Made by a program: the position numbers and the translations under genes
Shown here: piece after piece, positions 10,742-21,189 of the stretch
How positions within the stretch are numbered: position 1 is the first letter of the stretch
Layout: every line of letters begins with the position of its first letter
Origin: Chlorops oryzae
Lineage: Eukaryota > Arthropoda > Insecta > Diptera > Chloropidae
Length of the DNA stretch: 64,000 nt
Assembly (NCBI GenBank): GCA_020466095.1
Contig: CM035808.1
Span: forward strand, 82,376,779-82,440,778
Direction: 5' to 3'
The notes under the pieces: generated by a model
Database searches by the model: none
What the model saw: the letters and a program-made list of their open reading frames with translations, nothing else
Told to the model about the DNA's origin: nothing

Positions 10742-11163
10742 GTCACAAGATCGATCAGACTCCATCAACGGTTCAAAACTACACCCCTTTTGAATAAGTC
10801 TTTGGAAAAACAGCAACCCCTTTTGGCTTCACCAAGACGAATACAGTAGACCCACTTTACAACCTGAAAGCATACGGCAAGGAATTAAAATAAAGGCTTC
10901 AAGTGGCACAAAAATGAGCAATAAAACTCATTGAAAAATATAAGCAAAGGAATTAAGAAAATAATGACAAAAATGCCACAACACAAAACATATGTCCAAA
11001 AGCCTCGGTTTATCTTAAAAATTAAGCAGGTCATAAACTAGAAGGACTGTATAAAGGCTCTTATAAAGTAATAGAATTAGATCAGCTAGATAATTGTAAA
11101 TTAGAAATCAATGGTAAACATACTTTAGTTCCTAAAGACAGATTGAAACTAGCACCTAAATAA
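10742..11163 (+). pseudogene. Integrase C-terminal region of gypsy-like copy A
   Basis: Continues the integrase interrupted at 7902. Readable blocks are VQNYTPFE, YGKELK, KLIEKYK and then HKLEGLYKGSYKVIELDQ, an integrase C-terminal (SH3-like) signature, ending LKLAPK with a stop at 11161-11163. Several stops and shifts occur before the last block. It lies directly right of the LINE target duplication, and the LTR-like zone follows the stop. Confidence 0.75.
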
Positions 11164-11825
11164 TATTTTTTACCAATAAGCTTTACAAATTAAAATCTCA
11201 TCGCCTTTTATCTTTTATCTTTTACTTAGGACCATACTCTAATCATGATATACCTGTGTGCCAAATTTCGCATTGGGTGGTCTAGCAGTTTCGGAGGAGA
11301 TCCGACCACAGGCGGACGGACAGACGGCCATGTCTTAATGGATTCAGTTTTTGATCCTGATCAAGAGTATATATATGTATATTGTCATAAATAAATGGGT
11401 CATAAATAAATACAACCAAGTCAACAAGCAATGTCACACATATGCTTGCGTTCTACCCTAAAATCAAAAACACAATGGAATGGGTCAAGTATGAAAGCGT
11501 AGCGAATTACCGAGTGTTTTTGGGTGACAAAGCAAGCAGTTCTTGTAATTTCTCTTTTATTACTTGTTCGTTTTTCGATGCGTGTCAAGAGCAACATATG
11601 TGCGCTTGGACTAGATCAAATGACCGTTGCATTCATTTAGGTTACAATGCATAGTTATATAACCTAAAATACTTAAGCAAATTGTAAGAAAGACATTCAA
11701 TCAATTACTCCTCAAGTTGGCACCACCAGTGTCAACCAACAAGCTGGAACAAGCTGGAAAATTAAACTAAATAAAATTACCTTTACATAACAAAAGACAT
11801 TTAATTCAATCTTATTAAATGACGA
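11164..11825 (+). repeat. LTR-like zone between gypsy copies A and B
   Basis: Located where copy A's 3' LTR and copy B's 5' LTR should be: it follows the pol stop and precedes the copy B leader. Includes the inserted repeat 11224-11388. Exact LTR ends cannot be set because no second LTR copy lies in the window. No gene is seen; the short frame at 11442-11654 is not recognised. Confidence 0.4.
11224..11388 (+). repeat. Dispersed fly repeat with CGGACGGACAGACGG, copy 1
   Basis: Contains GATATACCTGTGTGCCAAAT, GGAGATCCGACCACAG, CGGACGGACAGACGGCCATG and a TGATCAAGAGTATATATATG tail. The same series of blocks occurs in reverse orientation at 20027-20185. The motif set is common in fly transposon remnants; its superfamily is not assigned here. 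Confidence 0.7.
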
Positions 11826-13096
11826 TCCTTGCCAGTTCGCGCAAGTGATAAAGTTTTTGCAAATTTTAAATAAATAATAATAAAAAGGACGTTTGGTTGT
11901 AAAAAAAAAAACTATTCCAAAATGGATCCCGTAGAAAAAGATATCCTAAAACACTTTGGAACTGCATTAAAAAGTGAAATTATAGTGAAAACAGGACCTT
12001 AATACACAAAGCAACAATTAATAAAAATACTTAAAAGCTAAAGACTAAAAAAGTATAAGAAAAAAAAAATATATATACAAAAAGAACAATTTTAAACAAA
12101 AAGGCTAAAAGCAACACAAAAGGAAGAAGGCAGATCAACCGGTAACTACCCAACGTTGGATTAACAGCTTAAACAACGGCAGAGACATCAGCAGCGGGCA
12201 CAGCAACACAAAAAAAAACCCTTAAGCTAAGTTAAATTTAAAACTATTATATTTCTATGAATCAAGCAGTATACTATTTAACAATTTTTTATAAAAATAC
12301 AAAAAATGAAATTTCGGGAGCTGAAGTAAACGAAATACTAGCAGGCTCACCCGCAGCAATCCCTCTATCAAAAGACATTTGTATTTAAATACTAACTGCC
12401 TTAGCAATAGTTAACACCCTATACAAAGCATATAAGGTTCTGCACAAGAATTTAAAGAAAAAGTATGTAGAACCAAAAATTTAAATAAATAAAATCTTGT
12501 TGTTATGTAAAGCTGACTGAGTATTAATCTGTCGCATGAGTGCTAGTTGGGAAAATCTTCAAACAAAGCTTACTTTTATAAAAGCAGAATTCGATAGGTC
12601 ATTCAAATGTATAGATAGACCAAAGTTACCTGCCGACGCAACTCAGGCAAAACATTTAAACATTTTAGTTCAACAACAAAATTTATATGCTGCCACCCTA
12701 TCATTAGTTTTGCCTTTAATACGGAAACGCAGCAACTTGAAGTGCAAAACTTATTTAAAGAGATACAATGAAAATTAAAACATATCTTACGTAGAGTGGA
12801 AATTAGAGACCCGGTCCCAGACGACTTTACAAGTGCCTTAAATTTAAAAATAATAGATCACGAAGACAGTAAAACACCAACTCCACACTCTGACAACAAA
12901 ACACCGACACCTTTTGACGAAAATCACCAGCCCCTACAATTCACATTTCATTTAAAACCCGAAAGACAGCCAAAAGCAACCCCAATGGCTATGACTATCA
13001 TAGTATTTATCAATACAGTTTCAAAGCTACTACCTTCATATGATAGTTCGGCAGAAGGCTTGCAGTCATTTCTAAACGCATTACAATTGTTAGATT
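11826..13096 (+). mobile_element. Gypsy-like copy B: leader and truncated gag
   Basis: Leader 11826-12535 and gag start, parallel to copy A. From 12300 it matches copy A at 1729-1818, 3108-3228 and 6076 onward without the mariner or PIF insertions. Similarity ends at about 13096, within LQSFLNALQLLD, where unrelated sequence begins. No pol is present. Confidence 0.8.
11922..12002 (+). CDS. Small leader ORF (26 aa) of gypsy-like copy B
   Basis: ATG at 11922 reads MDPVEKDILKHFG and stops at TAA 12000-12002. It is upstream of gag and could be an upstream ORF or a small first exon. No known domain. Copy A lacks this region in the window, so conservation cannot be judged. Confidence 0.25.
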   Translation: MDPVEKDILKHFGTALKSEIIVKTGP

Positions 13097-13101
13097 TTTA
13101 G
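12536..13101 (+). pseudogene. Gag N-terminal part of gypsy-like copy B
   Basis: Starts MSASWENLQTKL at 12536, one to a few substitutions from copy A. The first frame ends at 12778, and a second block (12796-13101) includes DFTSALNLKIIDHEDSKTP, then FINTVSKLLPSYDS and LQSFLNALQLLDF before unrelated DNA. A frameshift of one base lies between the blocks, as in copy A, so that change may be ancestral or the blocks may be joined by programmed means. Confidence 0.75.
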
Positions 13102-14058
13102 TTTAATCACGCTATATGATAATATAATGCTTGCGTCATCATCAGAAGATGAAGCGAATATTATCTTTAAACACTTTAATCAAAATGTTCAGGCAGGAAA
13201 TCGATGTCCAATTGCGTTTTATCGCAGAATGAAAATCGAACGATATGATATTCGAGGTGATATTACTATTAATCAGGACAAGTTTACGTATTAGAACCTT
13301 GCTTAAGTATGCCTTTACGCGTATTCGAATTTATTAGCATGTTCTCGAATATGTCGTTCTACTTAATCAACCGATATGAACACAATAAGTGTTGACCCTT
13401 GTCTGCCTGAAGCAGAGATAACGAAAGAGAATGAAAACAGGAGAAGAGAATAGATGTTCGACCGAGACAAGGAAATTGGAATATAGGTACAACTATTCGA
13501 GTAACTCGACATAAAATTTATTATTGCCTTGTTAAGTTCAAGACAGGCGCCCATTAAAAATGCTCAAATTTAAGCAAGACAACAAAGAAGCTGAGAGAAA
13601 AAGATCAAACCAGCATTCACTGCAAGAGCGAAAGTAAGCCAGCATCAACACCATTTCCAAATGATGCGGTGCTGCGGAAATGTGAAAGAAAATTTTATGG
13701 GCTTGTCATCAAGGCATATCCGATTTTAATATGAGAACTCATGTGTATGGCGATCATGACGCATCAAGATATTTCGCATGTTATTTTAAAACTCTCGCGT
13801 TATTCACACACTCATCAATAACAATTTCAAATCCCTTAACATGTGCTTAGATATCTGAGCAACACTTCGAAAGGTAAAATCTGTTATTATCATAATCAGG
13901 ACAAGTAGCGTTCAATCCAAAAAGCGGTTTTGCTTTTGGTTTTAAAAGTTAAAATGTTTCAAACTCTTTTAATACCCAGCGTAAGCAGGGTACATAAGTC
14001 TTGTGCGAATCTTTTAACAGCTAGAACTAAGCTCCATAGATATGGACATATATATATA
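13097..14058. other. No gene recognised
   Basis: AT-rich sequence with only short frames. A weak plus-strand reading near 13125-13290 (SSSEDEANIIFKHFNQN) looks like an eroded coding remnant that I cannot name. 13975-14050 has an AATACCCAGCGTAAGCAGGG block of the kind seen at ends of dispersed fly repeats. Confidence 0.5.
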
Positions 14059-15170
14059 TGTCGTAGATACGTCGTGGTTGTGACTTTTCATAAGACTGTT
14101 GTGTGTACTGGGGAGAAAGGACCTCTGTAAGCGCCAACAAGGATTCAGTATTTTCCAAATAAAACACTCCTTTTCTCGTTGCAATAATTGTTCATATATT
14201 AAAGTCTTTTAATATTTCTACTCTATCTTACTTTACTGCCCTAATTCCCTAGCTAACACTGAGATCCACACTTTGTCGTCCTGGCTCGTAAGTAGGTGCG
14301 CCAAAGTTGAGATCTTCTTAATACTCGGAGTGCTAATCGATGATAAGTCCATTTTGTCAGTCGATTCCGGCGATTGCATAAGTGCCGTTGTCTTTTATTT
14401 TCGTCGTGCCATGTATTTACAATCCGCTAAACATGCCGATCACTCCAAACCCATTCGACATATGTACGGTTTAATGCAAGCCAAGTGCACACACAAAAAG
14501 ACGTACAGAACAAAATGCAATACGAACAAGCAAACGCATGCCGCAAACATCCCTTGTTTGTGTGTGGTCCACATGCTGACTCGGCGGCTCGTGTTCTTTC
14601 GCCTTTCGTCTGCCTGCTTTCCCTTTCGATCGATGGCCTTGAACGATCGATTCTCGGTTGGCATTGATATCGACGGTCTGTTTGTCATTACAAGACCCTG
14701 TTGTTGTTGTTGCCGTCTCCGGTAACAGTGTCTCTTTTTGTGACTTCGAACGCCGACCGTTGTTGCTTTGTTGAGGCGTTCGATTTCATGCTCGCTCGTG
14801 CTGTTGTTGTTCGAGGTGTTAGGTTTCGAGCTCAACCGGTGCCGTTGCATTTGTTTATGATGCATTATTTATTGCACTGCTTTTGGCTTAGCGCTGATAG
14901 CGTGCCGTTGACGATAGAGCTGACAGCGTTACGTTAGCGTGTGACGTGACGGTTTTGACTCACAACAAGACCGTGGCATCGCCAAATGGCATCGCCTTCT
15001 GAGAACTCGGTGTCGCAACAGAAAGAAAAATAAAATAAAAGAGATCGAAGTAGGCATACTTATGAATTTACAAAAAATAAAAAGTATTAAGGGAAGAGAA
15101 ATGATTGGAAAAAGATACTTTTTGAATATATTCGAAAAAGAAACTTGTGTGTTTGCGACCCCAGGACCAG
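14059..15170 (+). repeat. 5' LTR-like repeat of the micropia-like element (interrupted)
   Basis: Pieces 14059-14096 and 14972 to about 15170 match 19617-19837 almost base for base. Sequence left of 14059 is unrelated to that left of 19617, so TGTCGTAG is a real repeat edge. The right edge is approximate. Confidence 0.65.
14097..14967. repeat. Solo LTR of another family, 871 bp, 4 bp duplication
   Basis: Ends TGTTGTG and CACAACA (TG...CA, 7 bp inverted). AGAC is duplicated at 14093-14096 and 14968-14971. Removing it and one AGAC gives the sequence seen uninterrupted at 19640-19670. Contains AATAAAAC near 14159 and CAG/TTG-rich tracts. No convincing gene inside; frames there are compositional. 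Confidence 0.75.
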
Positions 15171-15188
15171 CTCGGTACTTTGTAGAAA

Positions 15189-17747
15189 ATTAGTAACGCA
15201 AAGAAACCTCAGTACGTGGTAGAGGAGAACTTGCAAGGATCTCCGACAGAGGACTTACAAGGATTTCCGACACAAGGGTCTCCGACATGGGACTTGCAAG
15301 GATTTCCGACATCAGAAGTGGGATCCGGTTCCTCGCCCGAGGTCATAAACGCCCAAATGCGAGTCCTTCTGGACTCACAAAACCGTACATTTTTGGAGCT
15401 TATAAAAGCTCTTAAGGCAACGAAAACACCGGCGCCGGAGGCACAAACCATTTATTTACCTAAATTCAATCCGGACGTGCCTGGTGCCTTGATCCTTCCT
15501 TGGTGTGCAATAGTCGATGTTATTTTGGCCGAAAATCCTTTGGAAGGCAGCAGTCTTATAATAGCGCTGAGCAGGTGTCGCGAGGGAAGCGCGTCGCACT
15601 GGCTGTCACAGCTTTCAATTCCCGGTATTTCATGGCCACAATTCAAGGATCTGTTTTTGCAACATTTTGGTGACAGCGAGACTTCTGCTGCAACGGTATA
15701 TCAAATTTTAAATGGTCGCCCGAAGGACGTGGAAAGCCTTGCGATATATGGAAGCCGCCTGGTAACTACACTAACCTCCAATTGGAAAAATTCCAGCATT
15801 GAGGAAATAGCTGTGTCTGTTGTTCTGGCCCACATGTCGAAATTCGAGTCCAGTTTACAACGCACATTGTTCACAACACCAATAAAAACGCGAAGTGAAC
15901 TACAACAAGAACTTAGGGCCCATACATTCAAGAGGAAGGAAAACTTCGTTCCAGAGAAAACCCATATTCTGGAGAGCAAACGGATGAAATTGATGGCCAT
16001 TGTCAAATGTTATAATTGCGGAAAAGTAGGCCACAAAATGGCTCAATGTCGTTGGAAATCAGCTGAAATGGCATTAAAACGATATTCGGGATCAAAAGCC
16101 GATGCAGATAATGGAAGTGCAATGGCTGGGAAAAATCAACTGAAAACTTGGGTGTGCTTCAAATGTGGAGGCGTTGGACATATTTCTTCCATGTGTTCAA
16201 GAATCAACCATCAAGCTAAACATGAGTCTGAAAAGAGGGTGAATCTGTGTTCGATATCTGAACCAATAGGCATTTTAACGCAATGCGGTGAGTCTTTTCC
16301 ATTTCATTTTGATTCCGGCTCGGAGTGCTCTCTCATCAAGGAAACCTTGTCTAACAGATTCGTGGGTAAAAGATTGAACAACATAGTTTACCTTAAGGGT
16401 ATTGGCAATAGTATGGTAAACAGTCCACTGCAAATAGTGGCCCAAATTACAATAAGCTCGTATTCTTTAGAAGTTTTGTTACACGTAGTTTTGGATGATT
16501 GTGTAAAGTATAATGTTATTATTGGTCGTGAAATTTTGAGTCTAGGGTTTGGTGTTGCAATCTCGTCCGATAGCTTGAAAATATTTAAAACTAAAACGGT
16601 GTACAATTGTTCTGAAGAAACAGATAAAGTACAAAGTCTTGACAAAATTGATACAGATCTTTACGGTGGTGATAAAATTCAACTCATTAATATTTTAAAA
16701 AGTTATTCCGAGTGGTTTCTAAAAGGAACCCCGCGAACTCGCGTCACTAGTGGACAGCTGAAAATACGTTTAATCGATCAGAACAAAACTGTTCAACGAA
16801 GATCCTACAGATTTAGTCCAGAGGAAAAAGAATGCATAAGAAATAAAGTTAGAGACTTAATTGATTCAAACATCATTCAGCCAAGTTGTTCTCCCTTTGC
16901 AAGTCCTATGTTGCTTGTGAAAAAGAAAAATGGTTCCGATCGCCTTTGCGTGGATTACAGGGAGCTCAATTCCAATACAGTTTCTGACAAATACCCTCTG
17001 CCACTAATTTCTGATCAAATAGCCAGACTTCGTGGAGCAAACAATTTTTCGTGTCTAGATATGGCAGGCGGGTTTCACCAGATTCCTATACATCCCGATT
17101 CAATTGAGTATACAGCTTTTGTCACGCCAGACGGGCAGTACGAGTACTCAGCTATGCCCTTTGGACTCAAAAATGCGCCAGCGGTCTTCCAACGCTGGGT
17201 GATGACAGCATTGGGGGATCTTGTCCATTCTTATGTTATAGTTTATATGGATGACATTATGATAGTTGCGTCTACGAAAGAAGAAGCCATTGAGCGACTT
17301 CGAAAATGTATAGACACCCTTATTAAAGCTAGCTTCTCCTTTAATATAGAAAAATGCTCCTTTCTTAAAAGAAGTGTTGAATATCTAGGGTACGAAATCA
17401 GTGCGGGGGAGATCCGTCCCAACCCACGAAAAATACAGGCGTTAACCGCTTTGCCTCCTCCGATGACGGTCACACAAGTTAGACAATTTATTGGCCTGGC
17501 TTCTTATTTTCGACAATTTGTTCCCAAATTTTCTCAAGTAATGAAACCTCTTTATTCTCTTACCTCAGCCAAAAACCATTTGTCATGGAAAACGGAACAT
17601 GAGCAGATTCGTCTGAAAATAATTTCCATATTAACCAACAAGCCAGTACTTACAATTTTTGACCCTAAATATCCTATTGAACTGCATACTGGTCGAGTAT
17701 TACAGCAAAAGTACCTCTCCTGCAGAATGCAAGTATCATTCATATGA
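15189..17747 (+). pseudogene. Gag-Pro-RT polyprotein of the micropia-like element
   Basis: One long frame of about 850 codons. The ancestral start appears to be position 15189, where ATT replaces the ATG kept in the second copy at 19875; GTG at 15216 is in frame. Order: LQG(S/F)PT repeats (residues about 5-28), capsid-like region, two CCHC knuckles (CYNCGKVGHKMAQC near 264, CFKCGGVGHISSMC near 313), aspartic protease with FDSGSE (near 365), reverse transcriptase with LCVDYRELN, FCLDMAGGFHQI-like block and YMDDI (17244), then the RNase H start. A deletion just after PIELHT (about 17690) removes the catalytic RNase H Asp and shifts the frame. The product would be a fused Gag-Pol, as in some Ty3 clades. 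Confidence 0.9.
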
Positions 17748-18340
17748 ACTTGAAATGCTGGCTGTTGTTAATTCCATAAAACATTTCCGACATTATCTTC
17801 AAGGTCGAAGATTTGTGGTGTTAACAGATTGTAACTCCTTAAAGGCCTTTCGTTCAAAAAAGGACTTCACTCCAAGAGTTCAGCGTTGGTGGGCCTATTT
17901 ACAATCATTCGACTTTGATGTTCAGTATCGTGAGGGGAAGCACATGGCTCATGTAGATGTTCTTTCGCGGAACCCTCTCCCTGAAAACACGAAATTAACA
18001 TCTAAAGTTCAGAAAAAGCGTTTGTTTAGCAGAAATTTCAGATAATTGGTTGCTTGCGGAGCAGCAAAGGGACGCGGAGTTATCTCTTATAATGTCTAAG
18101 CTGCACGATAATAGTCTACATGAAAATATAGCCAGGACATATGAATTACGAGCCGGTATTTTATATCGGAAAGTACAAAAAAATGGAAGAACCCGATGCT
18201 TGCCTTTAATACCTCGAACTTTCAGATGGTTAGTTATAAATCATGTCCACGAATCAGTTATGTACCTTGGTTGGAAAAAAACTCTTGATAAAGTTTTTGA
18301 GCACTACTGGTTCCCCAATATGTCAAAATATGTTCGTTAA
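17691..18340 (+). pseudogene. RNase H remainder and integrase zinc region (micropia-like)
   Basis: Continues pol in a shifted frame: YHSYELEMLAVVNSIKHFRHYL, VVLTDCNSLKAF (RNase H third Asp) and GKHMAHVDVLSR. The frame changes again near 18030. Integrase N-terminus reads GWKKTLDKVFEHYWFPNMSKYV and ends at TAA 18338-18340, which lies where the zinc cysteines follow (VENCITCN). The first histidine spacing (HVHESVMYLG) is degenerate. Same order as in the element at 2-1531. Confidence 0.8.
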
Positions 18341-19391
18341 TTTGTAGAAAACTGTATTACCTGCAACCTGTCTAAGTCATCTTCAGGTAAAGTTCAGGCA
18401 GAATTGCATCCAATTCCAAAACTCAGCATCCCGTGGCATACAGTTCACATTGATATAACTGGCAAACTGAGTGGCAAAATGATAAAAAGGAGTATATAAT
18501 TGTCCAAATAGATGCGTTTACTAAGTACGTTTTCCTACACCACACGTTAAATATCGATAGTAAGAATTGTATAAAGGCGTTAGAATCGTCTATATCCATA
18601 TTTGGTGTACCTTTCCGTATCATAGCCGATCAGGGTAGATGCTTCACGGGCAAAGATTTTCGCGATTATTGTTCTTCGCAAATATCAAATTGCACTTGAT
18701 TGCCACTGGTGCCTGTCGTGCAAATGGACAAGTAGAAAAAGTCATGAGCACGTTGAAGAATTTACTGACAGCAGTTGAAACAAGTCAAAGGTCCTGGCAA
18801 GATGCCTTAAAGGAAGTGCAACTAGCGCTGAATTGTACGGTCAATCGAGTTACTAAAGCTAGTCCACTAGACTTATTGATTGAAAAGATTGCAAGACCAT
18901 TTGGTTTGGTGTCATTCAATGATGAAGAAAATAGTGTAGATCTTAATGAGGCAAGGACCCAAGCTGAAAAAAATATAGAGGTGAATGGATTGTACGATAA
19001 ACAGAGGTTTGATAAAAATAAAGCTAAAATTGTTAGATATAAGGTAGGAGACTATGTTTTGCTCAGAAATGAGGAAAGACACCAAACTAAGCTAGATCCT
19101 AAGTTTAGAGGCCCATTCGTGGTAGCAGAGGTTCTGAAAGGTGATCTATACCTATTAAAATCACTATCCAATAAAAGAACGTACAAATATTCTCAAGAAC
19201 ATTTACGTAAGTTGCCGGAAGGGCAGGTGGATTGTGACTTTGAAGGTGTTGAAAGAGACACCAGTGTTGTTGAAGGTGTTGAAAGAGACACCAGTATTGT
19301 TGAAGGTGTTGACAGAGACACCAATGTTGTTGAACGTGTTGAAAGAGACACTTTGCGAAAGAATCCTAATAGTAAACAGAATGTCAACTAA
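18341..19391 (+). pseudogene. Integrase core and C-terminus (micropia-like)
   Basis: Core Asp residues in HIDITG (about 18450) and IIADQGRCF (about 18625) and Glu in NGQVEKVM (about 18730), with frameshifts near 18475 and 18690. From 18639 to 19391 the frame is open: ALNCTVNRVTKASP, RYKVGDYVLLRN, KLDPKFRGPFVV, then a C-terminal tail of 10-residue repeats before the stop. The core is broken, so no active integrase is made from this copy. Confidence 0.85.
19241..19350 (+). repeat. 30 bp tandem repeat encoding EGVERDTSVV
   Basis: Units start at 19241, 19271, 19301 and 19331 (the last partial). They encode a 10-residue acidic repeat at the integrase C-terminus, with units differing by single bases. 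Confidence 0.9.
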
Positions 19392-19616
19392 CTGCTTTTC
19401 CGGTGTGTAACTAAATGTTGCTTGAGATGCGCGGCCACGATGAGCCTCTAATAAAGTAATAAATTGTTAATAAGATCATAGGGTATAGCACATACGAGGA
19501 CGTATGGTATAAGTCAGTATGGCCGTGTGAAATAATTGTCAAATAAATGGAATTGAAATAAGATTGTTTTTTTTCTTTGATTCACAGGACGTGAGGACGT
19601 GTGATAATCAGGATGG

Positions 19617-19837
19617 CCGTGTCGTAGATACGTCGCGGTTGTGACTTTTCATAAGACCGTGGCATCGCCAAATGGCATCGCCTTCTGAGAACTGGGTGTC
19701 GCAACAGAAAGAAAAATAAAATAAAAGAGATCGAAGTAGGCATACTTATGAATTTACAAAAAATAAGAAGTATTAAGGGAAGAGAAATGATTGGAAAAAG
19801 ATACTTTTTGAATATATTCGAAAAAGAAACTTGTGTG
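19617..19837 (+). repeat. 3' LTR-like repeat of the micropia-like element
   Basis: Matches the 5' repeat with only a few substitutions and lacks the 871 bp solo LTR, so it is the empty-site reference. Preceded by 3' UTR (19392-19616), which holds no gene. Confidence 0.65.
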
Positions 19838-19874
19838 TTTGCGACCCCAGGACCAGCTCAGTACTTTGTAGAAA

Positions 19875-20024
19875 ATGAGTAACGCAAAGAAACCTCAGTA
19901 CGTGGTAGAGGAGAACTTGCAAGGATCTCCGACAAAGGACTTACAAGGGTCTCCGACAAGGGACTTGCAAGGATTTCCGACACAAGGGTCTCCGACAAGG
20001 GACTTGCAAGGATTTCCGACATAT
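19875..20024 (+). pseudogene. Second gag start of the micropia-like element, truncated
   Basis: ATG at 19875 reads MSNAKKPQYVVEENLQGSPT and then further LQG(S/F)PT repeats, two more than in the main copy. Homology stops at about 20024, where the dispersed repeat begins. It sits immediately right of the LTR-like repeat, as if a second element had started there. Confidence 0.8.
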
Positions 20025-20026
20025 AC

Positions 20027-20185
20027 ATACATATTCTTGGTCAGGACCAAAGCTGAATCGATTTAGACATCTCTGTCTGTCCGTACGTCCGTCTGTGGTC
20101 GGATCTCCTTCAAAACCGCTAGCCGAACTAAGTCGAAATTTGACGCACAGGTATATCGGGATCTGCGTATGATCCTAAGTGAAAA
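20027..20185 (-). repeat. Dispersed fly repeat with CGGACGGACAGACGG, copy 2
   Basis: Reverse complement of the block series at 11224-11388 (for example GGAGATCCGACCACAG and GATATACCTGTGCGTCAAAT on the minus strand), with moderate divergence. It truncates the second gag. Confidence 0.7.
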
Positions 20186-20205
20186 GGGAAGACATCCGCT
20201 CATTT

Positions 20206-20640
20206 CCACGCCCACAAATGAATTTAATGTTTTTTTAGTTAAATAATTGTTACTTGCGAACCACTCAACACATTTCATCGATATTTAGCGTGCTGGTTGA
20301 ATACAAAAAGAGACTTATCCTGAAAAAAAAATTGACGCCGTCCTCCTGAAGCCACGCCCACAAATAAGTCTTCAAATAAGGCTTTATCCTAACTTCTGAA
20401 GTAAAAGGCGTAGGTGCTTTATATTCGCAATATAGTATGACCAAAGCGAATAAAAACTGTAGGAAAACAATGTATGTGGATCGTCCACTGCCACGCTCAC
20501 AAATGGAGATTTTTAGTTACTTCCGAAGTAAATGGCCTAGAGGCTTCAAATTCGCAACATTGGTTGACCAAGGTGAACGAAAGGTGTAGGGAAAAAATGT
20601 TTGCAGCCCGCCTAATACCACGCCCACAAACGGAGATTTT
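20206..20640. repeat. Degenerate repeats around CCACGCCCACAAA
   Basis: The core occurs at 20206, 20352, 20491 and 20618, spaced 127-146 bp apart and surrounded by other shared words (GAAGTAAA, TTCGCAA, TGACCAA). This type of eroded tandem structure is common in fly repetitive DNA. No gene. Confidence 0.65.
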
Positions 20641-21189
20641 TCGTAACATAGAGCGTCAATCATAGCGTAACGCTGGTTACTTAAGAGTGGGGCTTGACCG
20701 ACTTTAGATTTCTTATTTGTTTTCTTAATATTGGAAAAATGGCATAAAAGCATTGGGTTGCGTTGCATTTATGGTAAGCACATGGAGAGCACGTTATTTT
20801 CAATATAAATTTAACAGTATTCAACATCTTAGCATAAAGCATTTCCACCGAAAGGTCCACCTGCACAAAAAAACTAAAAGTTCTTGAAACTACTTTGTTT
20901 TACCATATTTTTATAAGGAAGCAATCATATTTAACTAATTTAAAAACACTTTATCTTTATTCGTAACCCATTTCGATATATTCGAATGCAAAGTCGAGCA
21001 AATGAAAATTTTCTTAATTAGAGAATTTTTTGGATGTTTAGTTTTGATAAAATTTCATAAATGGAGACATAATGCATTGATTTTTGGCCTCATATTTCTT
21101 TCTAGGGGTACAAAGAGTCAAAAAAGAATGCATAGGAAACTATGCAATCGAAAATAACGGTACATTCTTCATTTTCATTATTGCATTTT
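20641..21189. other. No gene recognised
   Basis: AT-rich; may include the left end of the DNA transposon that follows, but I see no matching inverted repeat. Confidence 0.4.

Larger units (their letters stand above)
1729..11825 (+). mobile_element. Gypsy-like LTR retrotransposon copy A, broken by nested insertions
   Basis: Host element pieces are 1729-1818, 3108-3228, 6076-7902 and 10742-11163, followed by an LTR-like zone. The leader pieces and gag start match copy B at 12.3-13.1 kb over long stretches, which fixes the insertion points. Gag, integrase and the integrase C-terminus can be read; protease, reverse transcriptase and RNase H are missing between gag (about 6980) and integrase (about 7017), an internal deletion. 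All frames are degenerate. Inserted elements are mariner, PIF/Harbinger and a LINE carrying further insertions. Confidence 0.8.
14059..19616 (+). mobile_element. mdg3/micropia-like Ty3 element, main copy
   Basis: 5' repeat from TGTCGTAGATACGTCG at 14059, interrupted by a solo LTR (14097-14967), continues to about 15170. The same block recurs at 19617-19837, consistent with a pair of LTRs of roughly 220-250 bp and few differences. Between them lie gag, protease, RT, RNase H and integrase in the usual Ty3 order, with several breaks. A candidate primer-binding region follows near 15160 (GCGACCCCAGGACCAG). Confidence 0.8.

Noticed and set aside
14273..14865. Overlapping frames of 141-150 codons as genes
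   Set aside because: They lie inside the 871 bp solo LTR and reflect its CAG/TTG-rich composition; frames exist on both strands.
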